This document shows positions 35,122-42,737 of a stretch of DNA of 64,000 bases, piece by piece. The notes below the pieces were generated by a model. The model did not search any database and was not told the DNA's origin. It was given only the letters and a program-made list of their open reading frames with translations. The translations under genes were made by a program, and so were the position numbers. The stretch lies in contig NZ_WKJD01000018.1 in the NCBI RefSeq assembly GCF_009674665.1, positions 124,001 through 188,000 on the forward strand, given 5' to 3'. Position 1 is the stretch's first letter, and every line of letters begins with the position of its first letter. The stretch is from Agromyces kandeliae. GTDB lineage: Bacteria; Actinomycetota; Actinomycetes; Actinomycetales; Microbacteriaceae.

Positions 35122-35146
35122 GGGCTCAGCATAGGTGCTGCGCTCG

Positions 35147-35162
35147 AAGTCATCAGACCTTT
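35147..35162. promoter_or_regulatory. copy 3 of 16-bp motif shared by the sugar island control regions
   Basis: AAGTCATCAGACCTTT lies between the divergent GntR gene (start 35121) and the lactonase (start 35187). Its reverse strand contains GGTCTGATGA, close to known FadR-family half-sites of the GGT-N2-GA type. Best candidate for autoregulation by the adjacent GntR. Confidence 0.55.
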
Positions 35163-35186
35163 CACCATGACCCGCAGGGAGGCGGC

Positions 35187-36050
35187 ATGAGCGCAATCAT
35201 CGACACCCACCAACACGTCTGGGACCTCGACCGGGCGCGCTACAGCTGGCTGACGCCCGAGGCCGGCGTGCTGTACCGGTCGATCGGCATGGACGAGGTG
35301 CTCCCGTCCATCGCCGCGACGGGCGTGACCGGCACCGTGCTCGTGCAGTCCGCCGACAACGACGAGGACACCGACCTCATGTTCGAGGTCGCGGCCGGCG
35401 AGCCGCTCGTCGTCGGCGTGGTCGGCTACGTGCCCCTGCACGAGCCGGAGCGCGCGGCGGAGCGACTCGAGGAACTGCGCAGTCGGCCCCTCTTCCGCGG
35501 CATCCGCAACCTCATCCACGACCGGCCCGACCCGCGCTGGCTGCTGCGCGACGACGTCGACGCCGGCCTCGGCGTGCTCGAGGCCGCGGGCGTTCCGTTC
35601 GACGTCGTGGGCGTGCTGCCCGAGCACCTCGAGGCGGTGCTCGAGGTCTCCCGACGGCATCCCGAGCTCGACCTCGTGCTCGACCACCTGAACAAGCCGC
35701 CGATCGGCGCCGGCGACCTGGAGCCGTGGGCCTCGCTCATCGCGCGCGTCGCCGAGAACCCGCGCGTGCACGCGAAGGTCTCGGGCCTCTACTCGGCCGT
35801 GGGCGACCCCGCCGACTGGACCGTCGAGACCGTGCGCCCCGCGTTCGAGCACGCGCTCGACGTGTTCGGCCCCGAACGGCTCATGTACGGCGGCGACTGG
35901 CCCGTCTCGCTCATCGCGGGCGGCTACGAGCGGGTGTTCGCGGGCATCGAGGCCCTGCTCGCCGACCTCGACCCGCGCGAGCGGGACCTCATCCTCGCCG
36001 GCACGGCACGCCGGTTCTACTCGCTCCCCGACACGGAAGGCACACGATGA
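35187..36050 (+). CDS. amidohydrolase-fold lactonase, L-fuconolactonase-like
   Basis: A 287-residue amidohydrolase: N-terminal metal motif 'IDTHQHVWDLDRARYSWL' (HxH), 'DLVLDHLNKPPIG' and 'KVSGLYSA', C-terminal 'LMYGGDWPVSLIAGGY' with catalytic Asp. These match L-fucono-1,5-lactonase/L-rhamnonolactonase proteins, which hydrolyse the sugar lactone to the acid. GGAGG lies 6 bases before ATG. Stop overlaps the FAH gene (ATGA). First gene of a four-gene operon finishing the non-phosphorylated L-fucose-type route. Confidence 0.88.
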   Translation: MSAIIDTHQHVWDLDRARYSWLTPEAGVLYRSIGMDEVLPSIAATGVTGTVLVQSADNDEDTDLMFEVAAGEPLVVGVVGYVPLHEPERAAERLEELRSRPLFRGIRNLIHDRPDPRWLLRDDVDAGLGVLEAAGVPFDVVGVLPEHLEAVLEVSRRHPELDLVLDHLNKPPIGAGDLEPWASLIARVAENPRVHAKVSGLYSAVGDPADWTVETVRPAFEHALDVFGPERLMYGGDWPVSLIAGGYERVFAGIEALLADLDPRERDLILAGTARRFYSLPDTEGTR

Positions 36051-36901
36051 CCGACAGCTTCACCCTCGCCCGACTGGGCGCCCCCGGCGAGGAGGTGCCC
36101 GTCGTGCGCGTCGGCGACCGCGTGCTCGACGCCCGAGGCGTCACGGCCGACTACGACGGGGCGTTCTTCGCCGGCGACGGCATCGCGCGCCTCGGCGCGG
36201 CGCTCGACACGCTCCCCGAGTTCGACGGCGACACCGCGCGCGTGGGCGCGCCCATCGCCCGCCCCGGCAAGATCGTGTGCATCGGCCTGAACTACCGCGA
36301 CCACGCGGAGGAGACCGGGGCCGCGCTGCCCGCAGAGCCGGTGATCTTCATGAAGGACCCGTACACGCTCGTCGGCCCCAACGACGACGTGCTGATCCCG
36401 CGGAACTCGACGAAGACCGACTGGGAGGTCGAGCTGGGCGTCGTCATCGGGCAGACCGCGCGCTACCTCGACTCGCCCGAGGACGCGCTCGCGCACGTCG
36501 CGGGCTACGCGGTCTCGCACGACGTCTCCGAACGCGAGTTCCAGCTCGAGCGCGGCGGCCAGTGGGACAAGGGCAAGAGCTGCGAGACGTTCAATCCGTT
36601 CGGTCCCGACCTCGTGCCCGCGGCCCGGGTCGACGACCCCCAGCGGCTCGGGCTGCGGCTCTGGGTCAACGGCGAGCTGCGCCAGGACGGCTCGACCGAG
36701 AACATGCTCTTCTCCGTCGCCCACGTGATCTGGTACCTCAGCCAGTTCATGGTGCTCCAGCCGGGCGACGTCATCAACACCGGCACCCCCGCGGGCGTCG
36801 CACTCGGCCTCCCGGGCACCCCGTACCTGCGCGACGGCGACACCGTCGAGCTCGAGATCGACGGCCTCGGCCGCGCCGGCCAGCGGATGGTGCAGGCATG
36901 A
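36047..36901 (+). CDS. fumarylacetoacetate hydrolase-family, 2,4-diketo-3-deoxy-L-fuconate hydrolase-like
   Basis: A 284-residue FAH protein: 'IVCIGLNYRDHAEETG' (about 75-90), metal-binding 'TDWEVELGVVIG' (E-x-E), 'SEREFQLERGGQWDKGKSCETFNPFGP' and 'VINTGTPAGVALG'. The longer 'SEREFQLERGGQWDKGKSCETF' wording is that of the diketo-deoxyfuconate hydrolases that split the last intermediate to pyruvate and L-lactate. Its partners (lactonase before, SDR after) fit that step. Overlaps both neighbours by four bases. Confidence 0.86.
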   Translation: MTDSFTLARLGAPGEEVPVVRVGDRVLDARGVTADYDGAFFAGDGIARLGAALDTLPEFDGDTARVGAPIARPGKIVCIGLNYRDHAEETGAALPAEPVIFMKDPYTLVGPNDDVLIPRNSTKTDWEVELGVVIGQTARYLDSPEDALAHVAGYAVSHDVSEREFQLERGGQWDKGKSCETFNPFGPDLVPAARVDDPQRLGLRLWVNGELRQDGSTENMLFSVAHVIWYLSQFMVLQPGDVINTGTPAGVALGLPGTPYLRDGDTVELEIDGLGRAGQRMVQA

Positions 36902-37665
36902 GCGCCGCGGAGTTCGACGGGCTCGTCGCGGTCGTGACCGGCGGCGCCTCGGGCATCGGCCTCGCCGCGGCGCAGGAGCTCGCCGCCCGCGGCGCGCGCG
37001 TCGCCGTGCTCGACCGGTCGATCGAGGGCCTGCCGGAGCCGCTCGTCGGCTTCCCCGCCGACGTCTCCGACCGCACGTCGGTCGCCGACGCCGTCGCGGC
37101 GATCGCGGAGCGGCTCGGCGGCATCGACGTCGTCGTCAACAACGCCGGCATCAGCGCCGTGGGCACGGTCGAGGACAACGACGACGCCGAGTGGTCGCGG
37201 GTCCTCGACGTCAACGTCGTCGGGATGGCGCGCGTCACCGCCGCGGCGCTGCCGTGGCTGCGGCGCTCGGAGGCGGCATCCGTCGTCAACCTCTGCTCGA
37301 TCGCCGCGCTCAACGGCCTGCCGCAGCGGGCGCTCTACTCGGCCTCCAAGGGCGCCGTCCTCGCGCTCACCTACGCGATGGCGACCGACCACGTGGGCGA
37401 GGGCGTCCGCGTCAACTGCGTCAGCCCCGGCACGGTGTCGACCCCGTTCGTCGAGCGGATGCTCCAGGGCTTCGCGGACCCCGTCGCCGAGCGCGCCGCA
37501 CTCGACGCCCGCCAGGCCACGGGCCGCATGGTCACGCCCGAGGAGGTCGCCGGGGCGATCGCCTACCTCGCCAGCCCGCGTTCGGGTTCGACCACGGGCA
37601 CCGCGCTCGAGGTCGACGGCGGCGTCTCTCACGTCCGGGCCCGCGCGGCGGGGGCGCGCGCATGA
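36898..37665 (+). CDS. SDR oxidoreductase, 2-keto-3-deoxy-L-fuconate dehydrogenase-like
   Basis: A 255-residue classical SDR: 'TGGASGIGLAAAQELAARG', 'VVVNNAGISAVG', Ser in 'LCSIAALNG', and 'YSASK'. In this operon it should oxidise 2-keto-3-deoxy-L-fuconate to the 2,4-diketo acid used by the FAH hydrolase. Ala-rich C-terminus ('HVRARAAGARA'). ATGA overlap with the FAH gene and four-base overlap with the mutarotase. Confidence 0.86.
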   Translation: MSAAEFDGLVAVVTGGASGIGLAAAQELAARGARVAVLDRSIEGLPEPLVGFPADVSDRTSVADAVAAIAERLGGIDVVVNNAGISAVGTVEDNDDAEWSRVLDVNVVGMARVTAAALPWLRRSEAASVVNLCSIAALNGLPQRALYSASKGAVLALTYAMATDHVGEGVRVNCVSPGTVSTPFVERMLQGFADPVAERAALDARQATGRMVTPEEVAGAIAYLASPRSGSTTGTALEVDGGVSHVRARAAGARA

Positions 37666-38021
37666 GCCGCGAGGAGCGCATCGTCGGCGAGACGCGCGTG
37701 CGTCGCCTCGCGTCGGTGATCGGCCTGCCCGCGGCGAACCGCGCGGAGTACGAGCGCCTGCACGCCGCCGTCTGGCCGAAGGTGCTGGAGCGCCTCGCGC
37801 TCAGCAACATCCGCAACTACTCGATCTTCCGCCACGGCGAGGTGCTCTTCGCCTACATGGAGTACGTCGGGGACGACCTCGAGGCCGACATGGCCGCGAT
37901 CGCGGCCGATCCCACGACGCAGGAGTGGTGGTCGGTCTGCGAGCCGCTGCAACGGCCGTTCGCGGAGCGCGCGGAGGGGGAGTGGTGGATGGAGATCCCG
38001 GAGATCTTCCACCTGGACTGA
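37662..38021 (+). CDS. L-rhamnose/L-fucose mutarotase family protein
   Basis: A 119-residue ferredoxin-like-fold protein: 'EYERLHAAVWPKVLERLALSNIRNYSIF' (about 29-56), 'LFAYMEYVGDDLEADMAAIAADPTTQEWW' and C-terminal 'EGEWWMEIPEIFHLD'. This is the L-rhamnose mutarotase (RhaM-type, PF05336) pattern; it speeds anomer exchange so the dehydrogenase gets the right form. Last gene of the operon; a strong hairpin follows 9 bases after the stop. Confidence 0.9.
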   Translation: MSREERIVGETRVRRLASVIGLPAANRAEYERLHAAVWPKVLERLALSNIRNYSIFRHGEVLFAYMEYVGDDLEADMAAIAADPTTQEWWSVCEPLQRPFAERAEGEWWMEIPEIFHLD

Positions 38022-38029
38022 GGGTCGGC

Positions 38030-38063
38030 CGGATGCCGCGGGGCCGACGCCCCGCGGCATCCG
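38030..38063. terminator. bidirectional hairpin terminator at end of sugar island
   Basis: Arms CGGATGCCGCGGGG (38030-38043) and CCCCGCGGCATCCG (38050-38063) are perfect 14-bp complements with loop CCGACG. It lies between the convergent mutarotase (ends 38021) and serine protease (ends 38082) genes. No T-tract. Another inverted pair of the recurrent word. Confidence 0.65.
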
Positions 38064-38081
38064 CTGCCGCACCCGTCGCGG

Positions 38082-39221
38082 TCACGCCGGCCAGTTGCTC
38101 CGGGCCCAGGCGACGAGCGAGTTGAGTGCGCCACCGCCGGCGCCGACGTTGGTGTCCTCGATGGTCCACCAGAGGAACGTGGTCTTCGAGCCGCCGCTGT
38201 GCGTCGCGATGGCGTACGGGAGGCCGCTCCAGAACCCGAACACGGGTCCGCCGGAGTTGCCGGGCGTCGAATCGGCCTCGTACTCGACCTCCTCGGCCGA
38301 GCCGCTGCCGTCGTCGTCGAGCACCGGCCACCACATCTGGCGCGACGGGCGATTGCCGCCGGCCACAGCGCCGGGGTATCCGGCGAGGGTCCAGTAGTTC
38401 CCGCCCTCCCAGGCGCTGTCGTAGTCCTTCGTGCCGAAGTAGCCGTAGTTGACGCCGAGCGGCGTGTAGAGCCGCAGCACCGCCATGTCCCAGGCGGACA
38501 CCGTGTCGTCGGTGTCGTAGCCGTAGTAGTCCGACACGTACGAGCTCACCCCGCGGCCGAGCGTGGAGACGCCGTCGTAGTACGCCGGGACGAACTGCAT
38601 CGCCCAGTTGCCGGAGCCCCACGGGCACATGTGTCCTGCGGTCAGGACCGTACGATCGCCGATGAGGACGCCCGAGCCGGACCACGCCGGGTACGGCGAG
38701 CCCCAGTCGTCCCACACGTACACCTTGCCGACGCACGTCCACGGGTAGCCGCCGGGGTAGTACACCTGGCGGTCGTCGGCTCCGAAGACGCCGTAGTGCG
38801 GTTCGAGGATCGTCCCGTCGAGCCGACGGAGCACGGTGGTCCGCGCTGCGGAAACCTTCGCGTGCGGCTCGTAGTCGACCCAGGCGGGGCGGGATGCCGC
38901 GAGCTCGCCGGACTCGCCGAGTTCTCGAACCGCGGCCCTGCCGACCTCGTCGACCGAGAGCCGCCCCGACGTGCGGCCGGGCATCACCAGGCCGGTTCCC
39001 TCCGGCAGCTTCACCTGCCATCGGTCGCCGTCGTAGGGCACCGGCTCGACGGACCTGAAGTCGAACTTCTCTCGCGTGGTGATCGAGAGCGTCCGACCCT
39101 CCACCAGCGCCGCCAGCTCCTTCGGCATGCGTTCGCCGCTGCGCTCGTTGTCGAGTCGTATGAATTCGTCGGCGCCGACGGGCGGCTCCTGCGCGGCGTT
39201 CGCCGATGTGCGTTCTTCCAT
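38082..39221 (-). CDS. trypsin-like serine protease (V8/glutamyl endopeptidase type) without signal peptide
   Basis: A 379-residue protein whose C-terminal half is a chymotrypsin-fold protease: His197 in 'LTAGHMCPWG', Asp245 in 'SAWDMAVLRL', Ser323 in 'STPGNSGGPVFG'. Cys163 and Cys199 could pair in a disulphide. Residues 1-~135 are a pro-domain-like stretch. Despite this, the N-terminus 'MEERTSANAAQEPPVGADEF' has no signal peptide, although the family is normally secreted. ATG has GGAGG 8 bases upstream, so the start looks right. It may use a non-classical export path or act inside. Confidence 0.85.
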   Translation of the reverse strand: MEERTSANAAQEPPVGADEFIRLDNERSGERMPKELAALVEGRTLSITTREKFDFRSVEPVPYDGDRWQVKLPEGTGLVMPGRTSGRLSVDEVGRAAVRELGESGELAASRPAWVDYEPHAKVSAARTTVLRRLDGTILEPHYGVFGADDRQVYYPGGYPWTCVGKVYVWDDWGSPYPAWSGSGVLIGDRTVLTAGHMCPWGSGNWAMQFVPAYYDGVSTLGRGVSSYVSDYYGYDTDDTVSAWDMAVLRLYTPLGVNYGYFGTKDYDSAWEGGNYWTLAGYPGAVAGGNRPSRQMWWPVLDDDGSGSAEEVEYEADSTPGNSGGPVFGFWSGLPYAIATHSGGSKTTFLWWTIEDTNVGAGGGALNSLVAWARSNWPA

Positions 39222-39236
39222 GAGTCTCACCTCCGG

Positions 39237-39262
39237 GCATCCGGGGTGCGTTCCCCGGATGC
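39237..39262. other. 10-bp-arm hairpin upstream of protease gene
   Basis: GCATCCGGGG (39237-39246) and CCCCGGATGC (39253-39262) pair perfectly around TGCGTT. It lies 16 bases upstream of the protease ATG, in what should be its leader, and also in the gap before thioredoxin (39424). It could be an attenuator, a leader stem masking translation, or a regulator site. The rest of this 202-base gap shows nothing I recognise. Confidence 0.45.
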
Positions 39263-39423
39263 AGGCGAGGACGGCTCCTCGTCGGCGGCGCGCCGCGGGG
39301 CCATCTCGGTCCGCGACATCGTCGCGGAACCGCCCTTCCGAAGACGACGATGCCGTCGCCCGGTGATGGCGTCATCAGGGGACGCCCTCGGCCGGGGTCG
39401 GGGTGGCCACGTAGGCTCGAGAC

Positions 39424-39867
39424 ATGGCGACGAGCAACCGGCCGGGCAAGGTCGTCAGCTGCCCGGCGTGCGCGACGAGGAACCGCGTCCCGTTCACCGG
39501 CCGCGGTCGCGTGCGCTGCTCGAACTGCCATGCCGACCTGCCGTGGCTGGTCGAGGCCGACGACGTGAGCTTCGACCAGGCCGTCGCGAGCCGCATGCTC
39601 GTGCTCGTCGACGTCTGGGCGGTGTGGTGCGGCCCGTGCCGTGCGATCGCTCCCGTCGTCGAGCAGCTCTCGCGCGAGCTCGCCGGGCGCCTGAAGGTCG
39701 TCAAGGTCGACGCGGACCGGTCGCCGGTCGTGTCGAGCCGCCACGCGGTGACCGCGATCCCCACCCTGCTGCTCTACCGCGACGGCGCCGAGGTCGGTCG
39801 GCAGGTCGGCGCCGTGCCCGCGGCGCAGCTGCGCGCGTGGGTCGAGTCGGCGCTGCCGTCGAGCTGA
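39424..39867 (+). CDS. thioredoxin with N-terminal zinc ribbon (thioredoxin 2/TrxC type)
   Basis: A 147-residue protein: zinc-ribbon Cys13/Cys16 and Cys32/Cys35 ('CPAC', 'CSNC'), then a thioredoxin domain (about 45-145) with active site 'WAVWCGPCRAI' (Cys69, Cys72) and cis-Pro in 'TAIPTLLLY'. This layout is that of zinc-containing thioredoxin 2, a cytosolic disulphide reductase often linked to oxidative stress. Stands alone in its transcription unit; preceded by a weak ribosome site. Confidence 0.9.
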   Translation: MATSNRPGKVVSCPACATRNRVPFTGRGRVRCSNCHADLPWLVEADDVSFDQAVASRMLVLVDVWAVWCGPCRAIAPVVEQLSRELAGRLKVVKVDADRSPVVSSRHAVTAIPTLLLYRDGAEVGRQVGAVPAAQLRAWVESALPSS

Positions 39868-39915
39868 CCACGGGCGGGCCGGGAGGCCGCCGACGCACGT
39901 CGTCACGGCCGGGTC

Positions 39916-39971
39916 TTGACGTCGCGTGGCCGCCGGAGTACGTTGACCCATGAAATCGGTCGATCGACCGA
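39916..39971 (+). promoter_or_regulatory. promoter and TetR operator of the TetR/fusion-protein operon
   Basis: TTGACG (39916-39921), 17-bp spacer, TACGTT (39939-39944). Just past the expected start point lies TCGGTCGATCGACCGA (39956-39971), a perfect 16-bp palindrome. Binding of the TetR protein encoded next (start 39994) to this site would block its own operon. Direct symmetry seen; regulatory role inferred. Confidence 0.65.
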
Positions 39972-39993
39972 ACGAAATGAGGGGGAATGCGAG

Positions 39994-40593
39994 ATGCCGA
40001 CCAACACGACCGTCGCCAGCATCCTGGACGCGACCCGCCGACTGGTCGTCGACCAGGGGTACGCGGCGCTCTCGACGCGCAAGGTCGCCGACCTCGCGGG
40101 CGTGCCGCTGTCGCAGATCCACTACCACTTCGGCTCCAAGGAACTGCTCGTGCTGAGCATGCTCGACGCCGAGAACGCGCAGCTGCTCGAGCGTCAAGGG
40201 GCCATGTACGCCGAGGACGAGCCGCTGTCGCAGCAGTGGGCGACCGCGTGCGACTACCTCGACGACGACCTCGCCTCCGGGTACGTGCGCGTGCTGCTCG
40301 AGATGATGGCCGCCGGCCTGTCCAACGACCTCATCGGCGAGCGCGTGCACGACATCATCCACGGCTGGTCCGAGGTGCTCACCACCGCCGCCCGCCGGCA
40401 CGCCGACCAGGGCTTCTCGTTCGGGCCGCTCAGCATCGAGGAGGTCGTCGCGCTGACCTCGGCGGCGTTCGTCGGGGCCGAGCTCCTGATCCTCTCCGGC
40501 CACGAGGAGGACCTCCCGCTGCGCCCTGCCCTTCGCGCGATCGGCACCCTCATCGAGGCCGGCGAGCGCGCCATGGCTCGCCAGGTGGCGTGA
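39994..40593 (+). CDS. TetR family transcriptional regulator
   Basis: A 199-residue TetR protein: HTH about 10-55 ('YAALSTRKVADLAGVPLSQIHYHFGSKELL'-type core) and helical ligand domain. ATG at 39994 follows GGGGGA; a longer frame from 39916 would run through its own promoter and operator. The TGATG junction couples it to the hydrolase-glycosyltransferase fusion gene, so both are probably under its own repression. Ligand could be the substrate or product of that fusion enzyme. Confidence 0.88.
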   Translation: MPTNTTVASILDATRRLVVDQGYAALSTRKVADLAGVPLSQIHYHFGSKELLVLSMLDAENAQLLERQGAMYAEDEPLSQQWATACDYLDDDLASGYVRVLLEMMAAGLSNDLIGERVHDIIHGWSEVLTTAARRHADQGFSFGPLSIEEVVALTSAAFVGAELLILSGHEEDLPLRPALRAIGTLIEAGERAMARQVA

Positions 40594-42710
40594 TGGAGGT
40601 CGCCACGCCCACGCACGAGGGCGACATCGAGCGCGCCGGTGCGTCGATCCACTACGAGGTCTACGGCGACGACGGACCGACGATCCTGCTGCTGCCCACG
40701 TGGGAGCTCGTGCACGAGCGCGTCTGGAAGATGCAGGTGCCCTACCTCGCACGCCACTTCCGCGTGGTCGTCTACGACGCGGTCGGCGCCGGCCGCTCGT
40801 CCCGCCCGCTCGACCCCGCTCGCTACACGTTCGGCCACCGGGTGGCCGACGCGATCGCCGTGCTCGATGCGACCGGGACGGATGCCGCGGTGGTCGTCGG
40901 GTACTCGATGGGCGGGGAGATCGCGATCAACCTCGCGGCGATGCACCCGCAGCGGGTCCTCGGGATGGTCTCGATCTCCGGCCACCACCCGTGGATCGCG
41001 CCGCTGCCGGAACGGGCCCCCGACGTCCCGTACGACCCCGTGGCGAACCCGGAGCCGCGAGGCTGGGCGAAGTTCGACTTCGACTACTGGCAGCGCGACT
41101 GGCCCGACTTCGTCGAGTTCTTCATGTCGCAGGTGGCCTCCGACCCGCACTCGACGAAGGCCTGGGACGACCTCGTCGAATGGGGGCTCGACCAGCGGCC
41201 CGACGTCCTCGCCTGGTCGATCACCGACGACTACGACGAGCTCACGGTCGAGGAGCTCCGAGACCGCCTCGAGACGCTGGAGACCCCGGCCCTGCTCATC
41301 CACGGCACCGAGGATCGCATCACGTCCTTCGAGTCCTCCCGGGTCATGCAGGAGATCCTCCCCGACGCCGAACTCCTCGCCGTCGAGGGCTCCGGGCACG
41401 CTCCGCAGGTGCGCTACCCGGTCCGCGTCAACCACGCGATCCGTGCGTTCGCCGACCGCATCTTCGGCACGACCCGGCTCGACGGCAGCTGGTGGGTGGG
41501 TCCCGGCCGCGAGAAGACGGTGCTGTACCTCTCGTCGCCGATCGGGCTCGGCCACGCCCGTCGCGACCTCGCGATCGCGCAGGAGCTCCGCGCGCTGCAT
41601 CCGGAAGCGCGCATCGACTGGCTGGCACAGGACCCGGTGACGCGCGTGCTGGACGTCGCGGGCGAACGCCTGCACCCGGCATCCGCCGCCCTCGCCAGCG
41701 AGTCCTCGCACATCGAGCACGAGAGCGGCGACCACGACCTCGCGGTCTTCCAGTCCCTGCGCAACATGGACGAGATCCTCCTGCACAACTTCATGGTGTT
41801 CGAGGAGGTCGTCGCGGCGGGCGAGTACGACCTCGTCATCGCCGACGAGTCGTGGGAGGTCGACCACTACCTGTTCGAGAACCCGAACCTCAAGCGCGGT
41901 GCGCTCGCCTGGATGACCGACTTCGTCGGCTACCTGCCGATGCCCTCGCGCGGGCCGCGCGAGGCGGAGGTGGCCGCCGACTACAACCTCGAGATGATCG
42001 AGCACGTCGCCCGGTACGGCCGCATCCGCGACGCCGCGGTGTTCGTCGGCTCGACCGACGACATCGTGCCCGACACGTTCGGCCCCGGCCTCCCGAGGAT
42101 CCGCGACTGGACGGAGGAGCACTTCGACTTCTCCGGGTACATCACCGGGTTCGATCCGGCGGCACTCGGCGAGAAGGCCGAGCTGCGCGAACGGCTCGGG
42201 TACCGCGACGACGAGCGCGTCGTCATCGCCGCGGTCGGCGGTTCGGGCGTCGGCGCCTCGCTGCTGCGGCGCATCGTGGCCGGCGCCGAGGCGGCGCACC
42301 GGGCCATCCCGGGCCTGCGGATGATCGTCGTGACCGGGCCGCGCATCGACCCGGCGAGCCTGCCGCAGGTGCCGGGCGTCGAGTACCGCGCGTACGTCCC
42401 GAACCTGCACGAGCACCTCACCGCGTGCGACCTGGCGATCGTGCAGGGCGGACTCACGACGACGATGGAGCTCACCGCCGCGAAGGTGCCGTTCATCTAC
42501 GTCCCGCTGCAGGAGCACTTCGAGCAGCGCTTCCACGTGCGCGCGCGCCTCGATCGCTACCGGGCCGGCCGCTTCATGGAGTACGACGACCTCACGCCCG
42601 AGGCCCTCGCCGCGGCGATGGCCGAGGAGATCGGCCGCACCGTCGACTACCGCGATGTCGAGACGGATGGCGCGGCGCGCGCGGCGGCGATGATCGGGCG
42701 GTTGCTCTGA
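40593..42710 (+). CDS. alpha/beta hydrolase - GT-B glycosyltransferase fusion
   Basis: A 705-residue two-domain protein in one uninterrupted frame. Residues about 1-295 are an alpha/beta hydrolase: nucleophile Ser105 ('VVGYSMGGE'), Asp241 ('IHGTEDRITS'), His269 ('EGSGHAPQV'). Residues about 305-705 resemble a MurG/UGT-like GT-B glycosyltransferase: N-lobe 'LYLSSPIGLGHARRDLAIAQEL' region and donor-binding C-lobe 'HLTACDLAIVQGGLTTTMEL' with 'VPFIYVPLQEHFEQRFHV'. A short linker with 'WWVGPGREK' joins them. Coupled to the TetR gene (TGATG). It might trim and glycosylate one small molecule such as a macrolide or phenolic; this is inference. No sign of frameshift. Confidence 0.82.
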   Translation: MEVATPTHEGDIERAGASIHYEVYGDDGPTILLLPTWELVHERVWKMQVPYLARHFRVVVYDAVGAGRSSRPLDPARYTFGHRVADAIAVLDATGTDAAVVVGYSMGGEIAINLAAMHPQRVLGMVSISGHHPWIAPLPERAPDVPYDPVANPEPRGWAKFDFDYWQRDWPDFVEFFMSQVASDPHSTKAWDDLVEWGLDQRPDVLAWSITDDYDELTVEELRDRLETLETPALLIHGTEDRITSFESSRVMQEILPDAELLAVEGSGHAPQVRYPVRVNHAIRAFADRIFGTTRLDGSWWVGPGREKTVLYLSSPIGLGHARRDLAIAQELRALHPEARIDWLAQDPVTRVLDVAGERLHPASAALASESSHIEHESGDHDLAVFQSLRNMDEILLHNFMVFEEVVAAGEYDLVIADESWEVDHYLFENPNLKRGALAWMTDFVGYLPMPSRGPREAEVAADYNLEMIEHVARYGRIRDAAVFVGSTDDIVPDTFGPGLPRIRDWTEEHFDFSGYITGFDPAALGEKAELRERLGYRDDERVVIAAVGGSGVGASLLRRIVAGAEAAHRAIPGLRMIVVTGPRIDPASLPQVPGVEYRAYVPNLHEHLTACDLAIVQGGLTTTMELTAAKVPFIYVPLQEHFEQRFHVRARLDRYRAGRFMEYDDLTPEALAAAMAEEIGRTVDYRDVETDGAARAAAMIGRLL

Positions 42711-42712
42711 GA

Positions 42713-42727
42713 CGGATGCCGGATGCC
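42713..42727 (+). repeat. tandem copies of the CGGATGCC word
   Basis: CGGATGCCGGATGCC holds two overlapping copies of CGGATGCC (42713-42720, 42720-42727) in the 27-base gap between the fusion gene and the convergent LysR gene. This is the only tandem arrangement of the word that I found. Confidence 0.6.
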
Positions 42728-42737
42728 GGGCCGGCCG

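Noticed and set aside
37801..40752. 983-residue minus-strand frame spanning several genes
   Set aside because: Runs through the protease in the wrong frame, thioredoxin and TetR genes; no ribosome site or recognisable domain.
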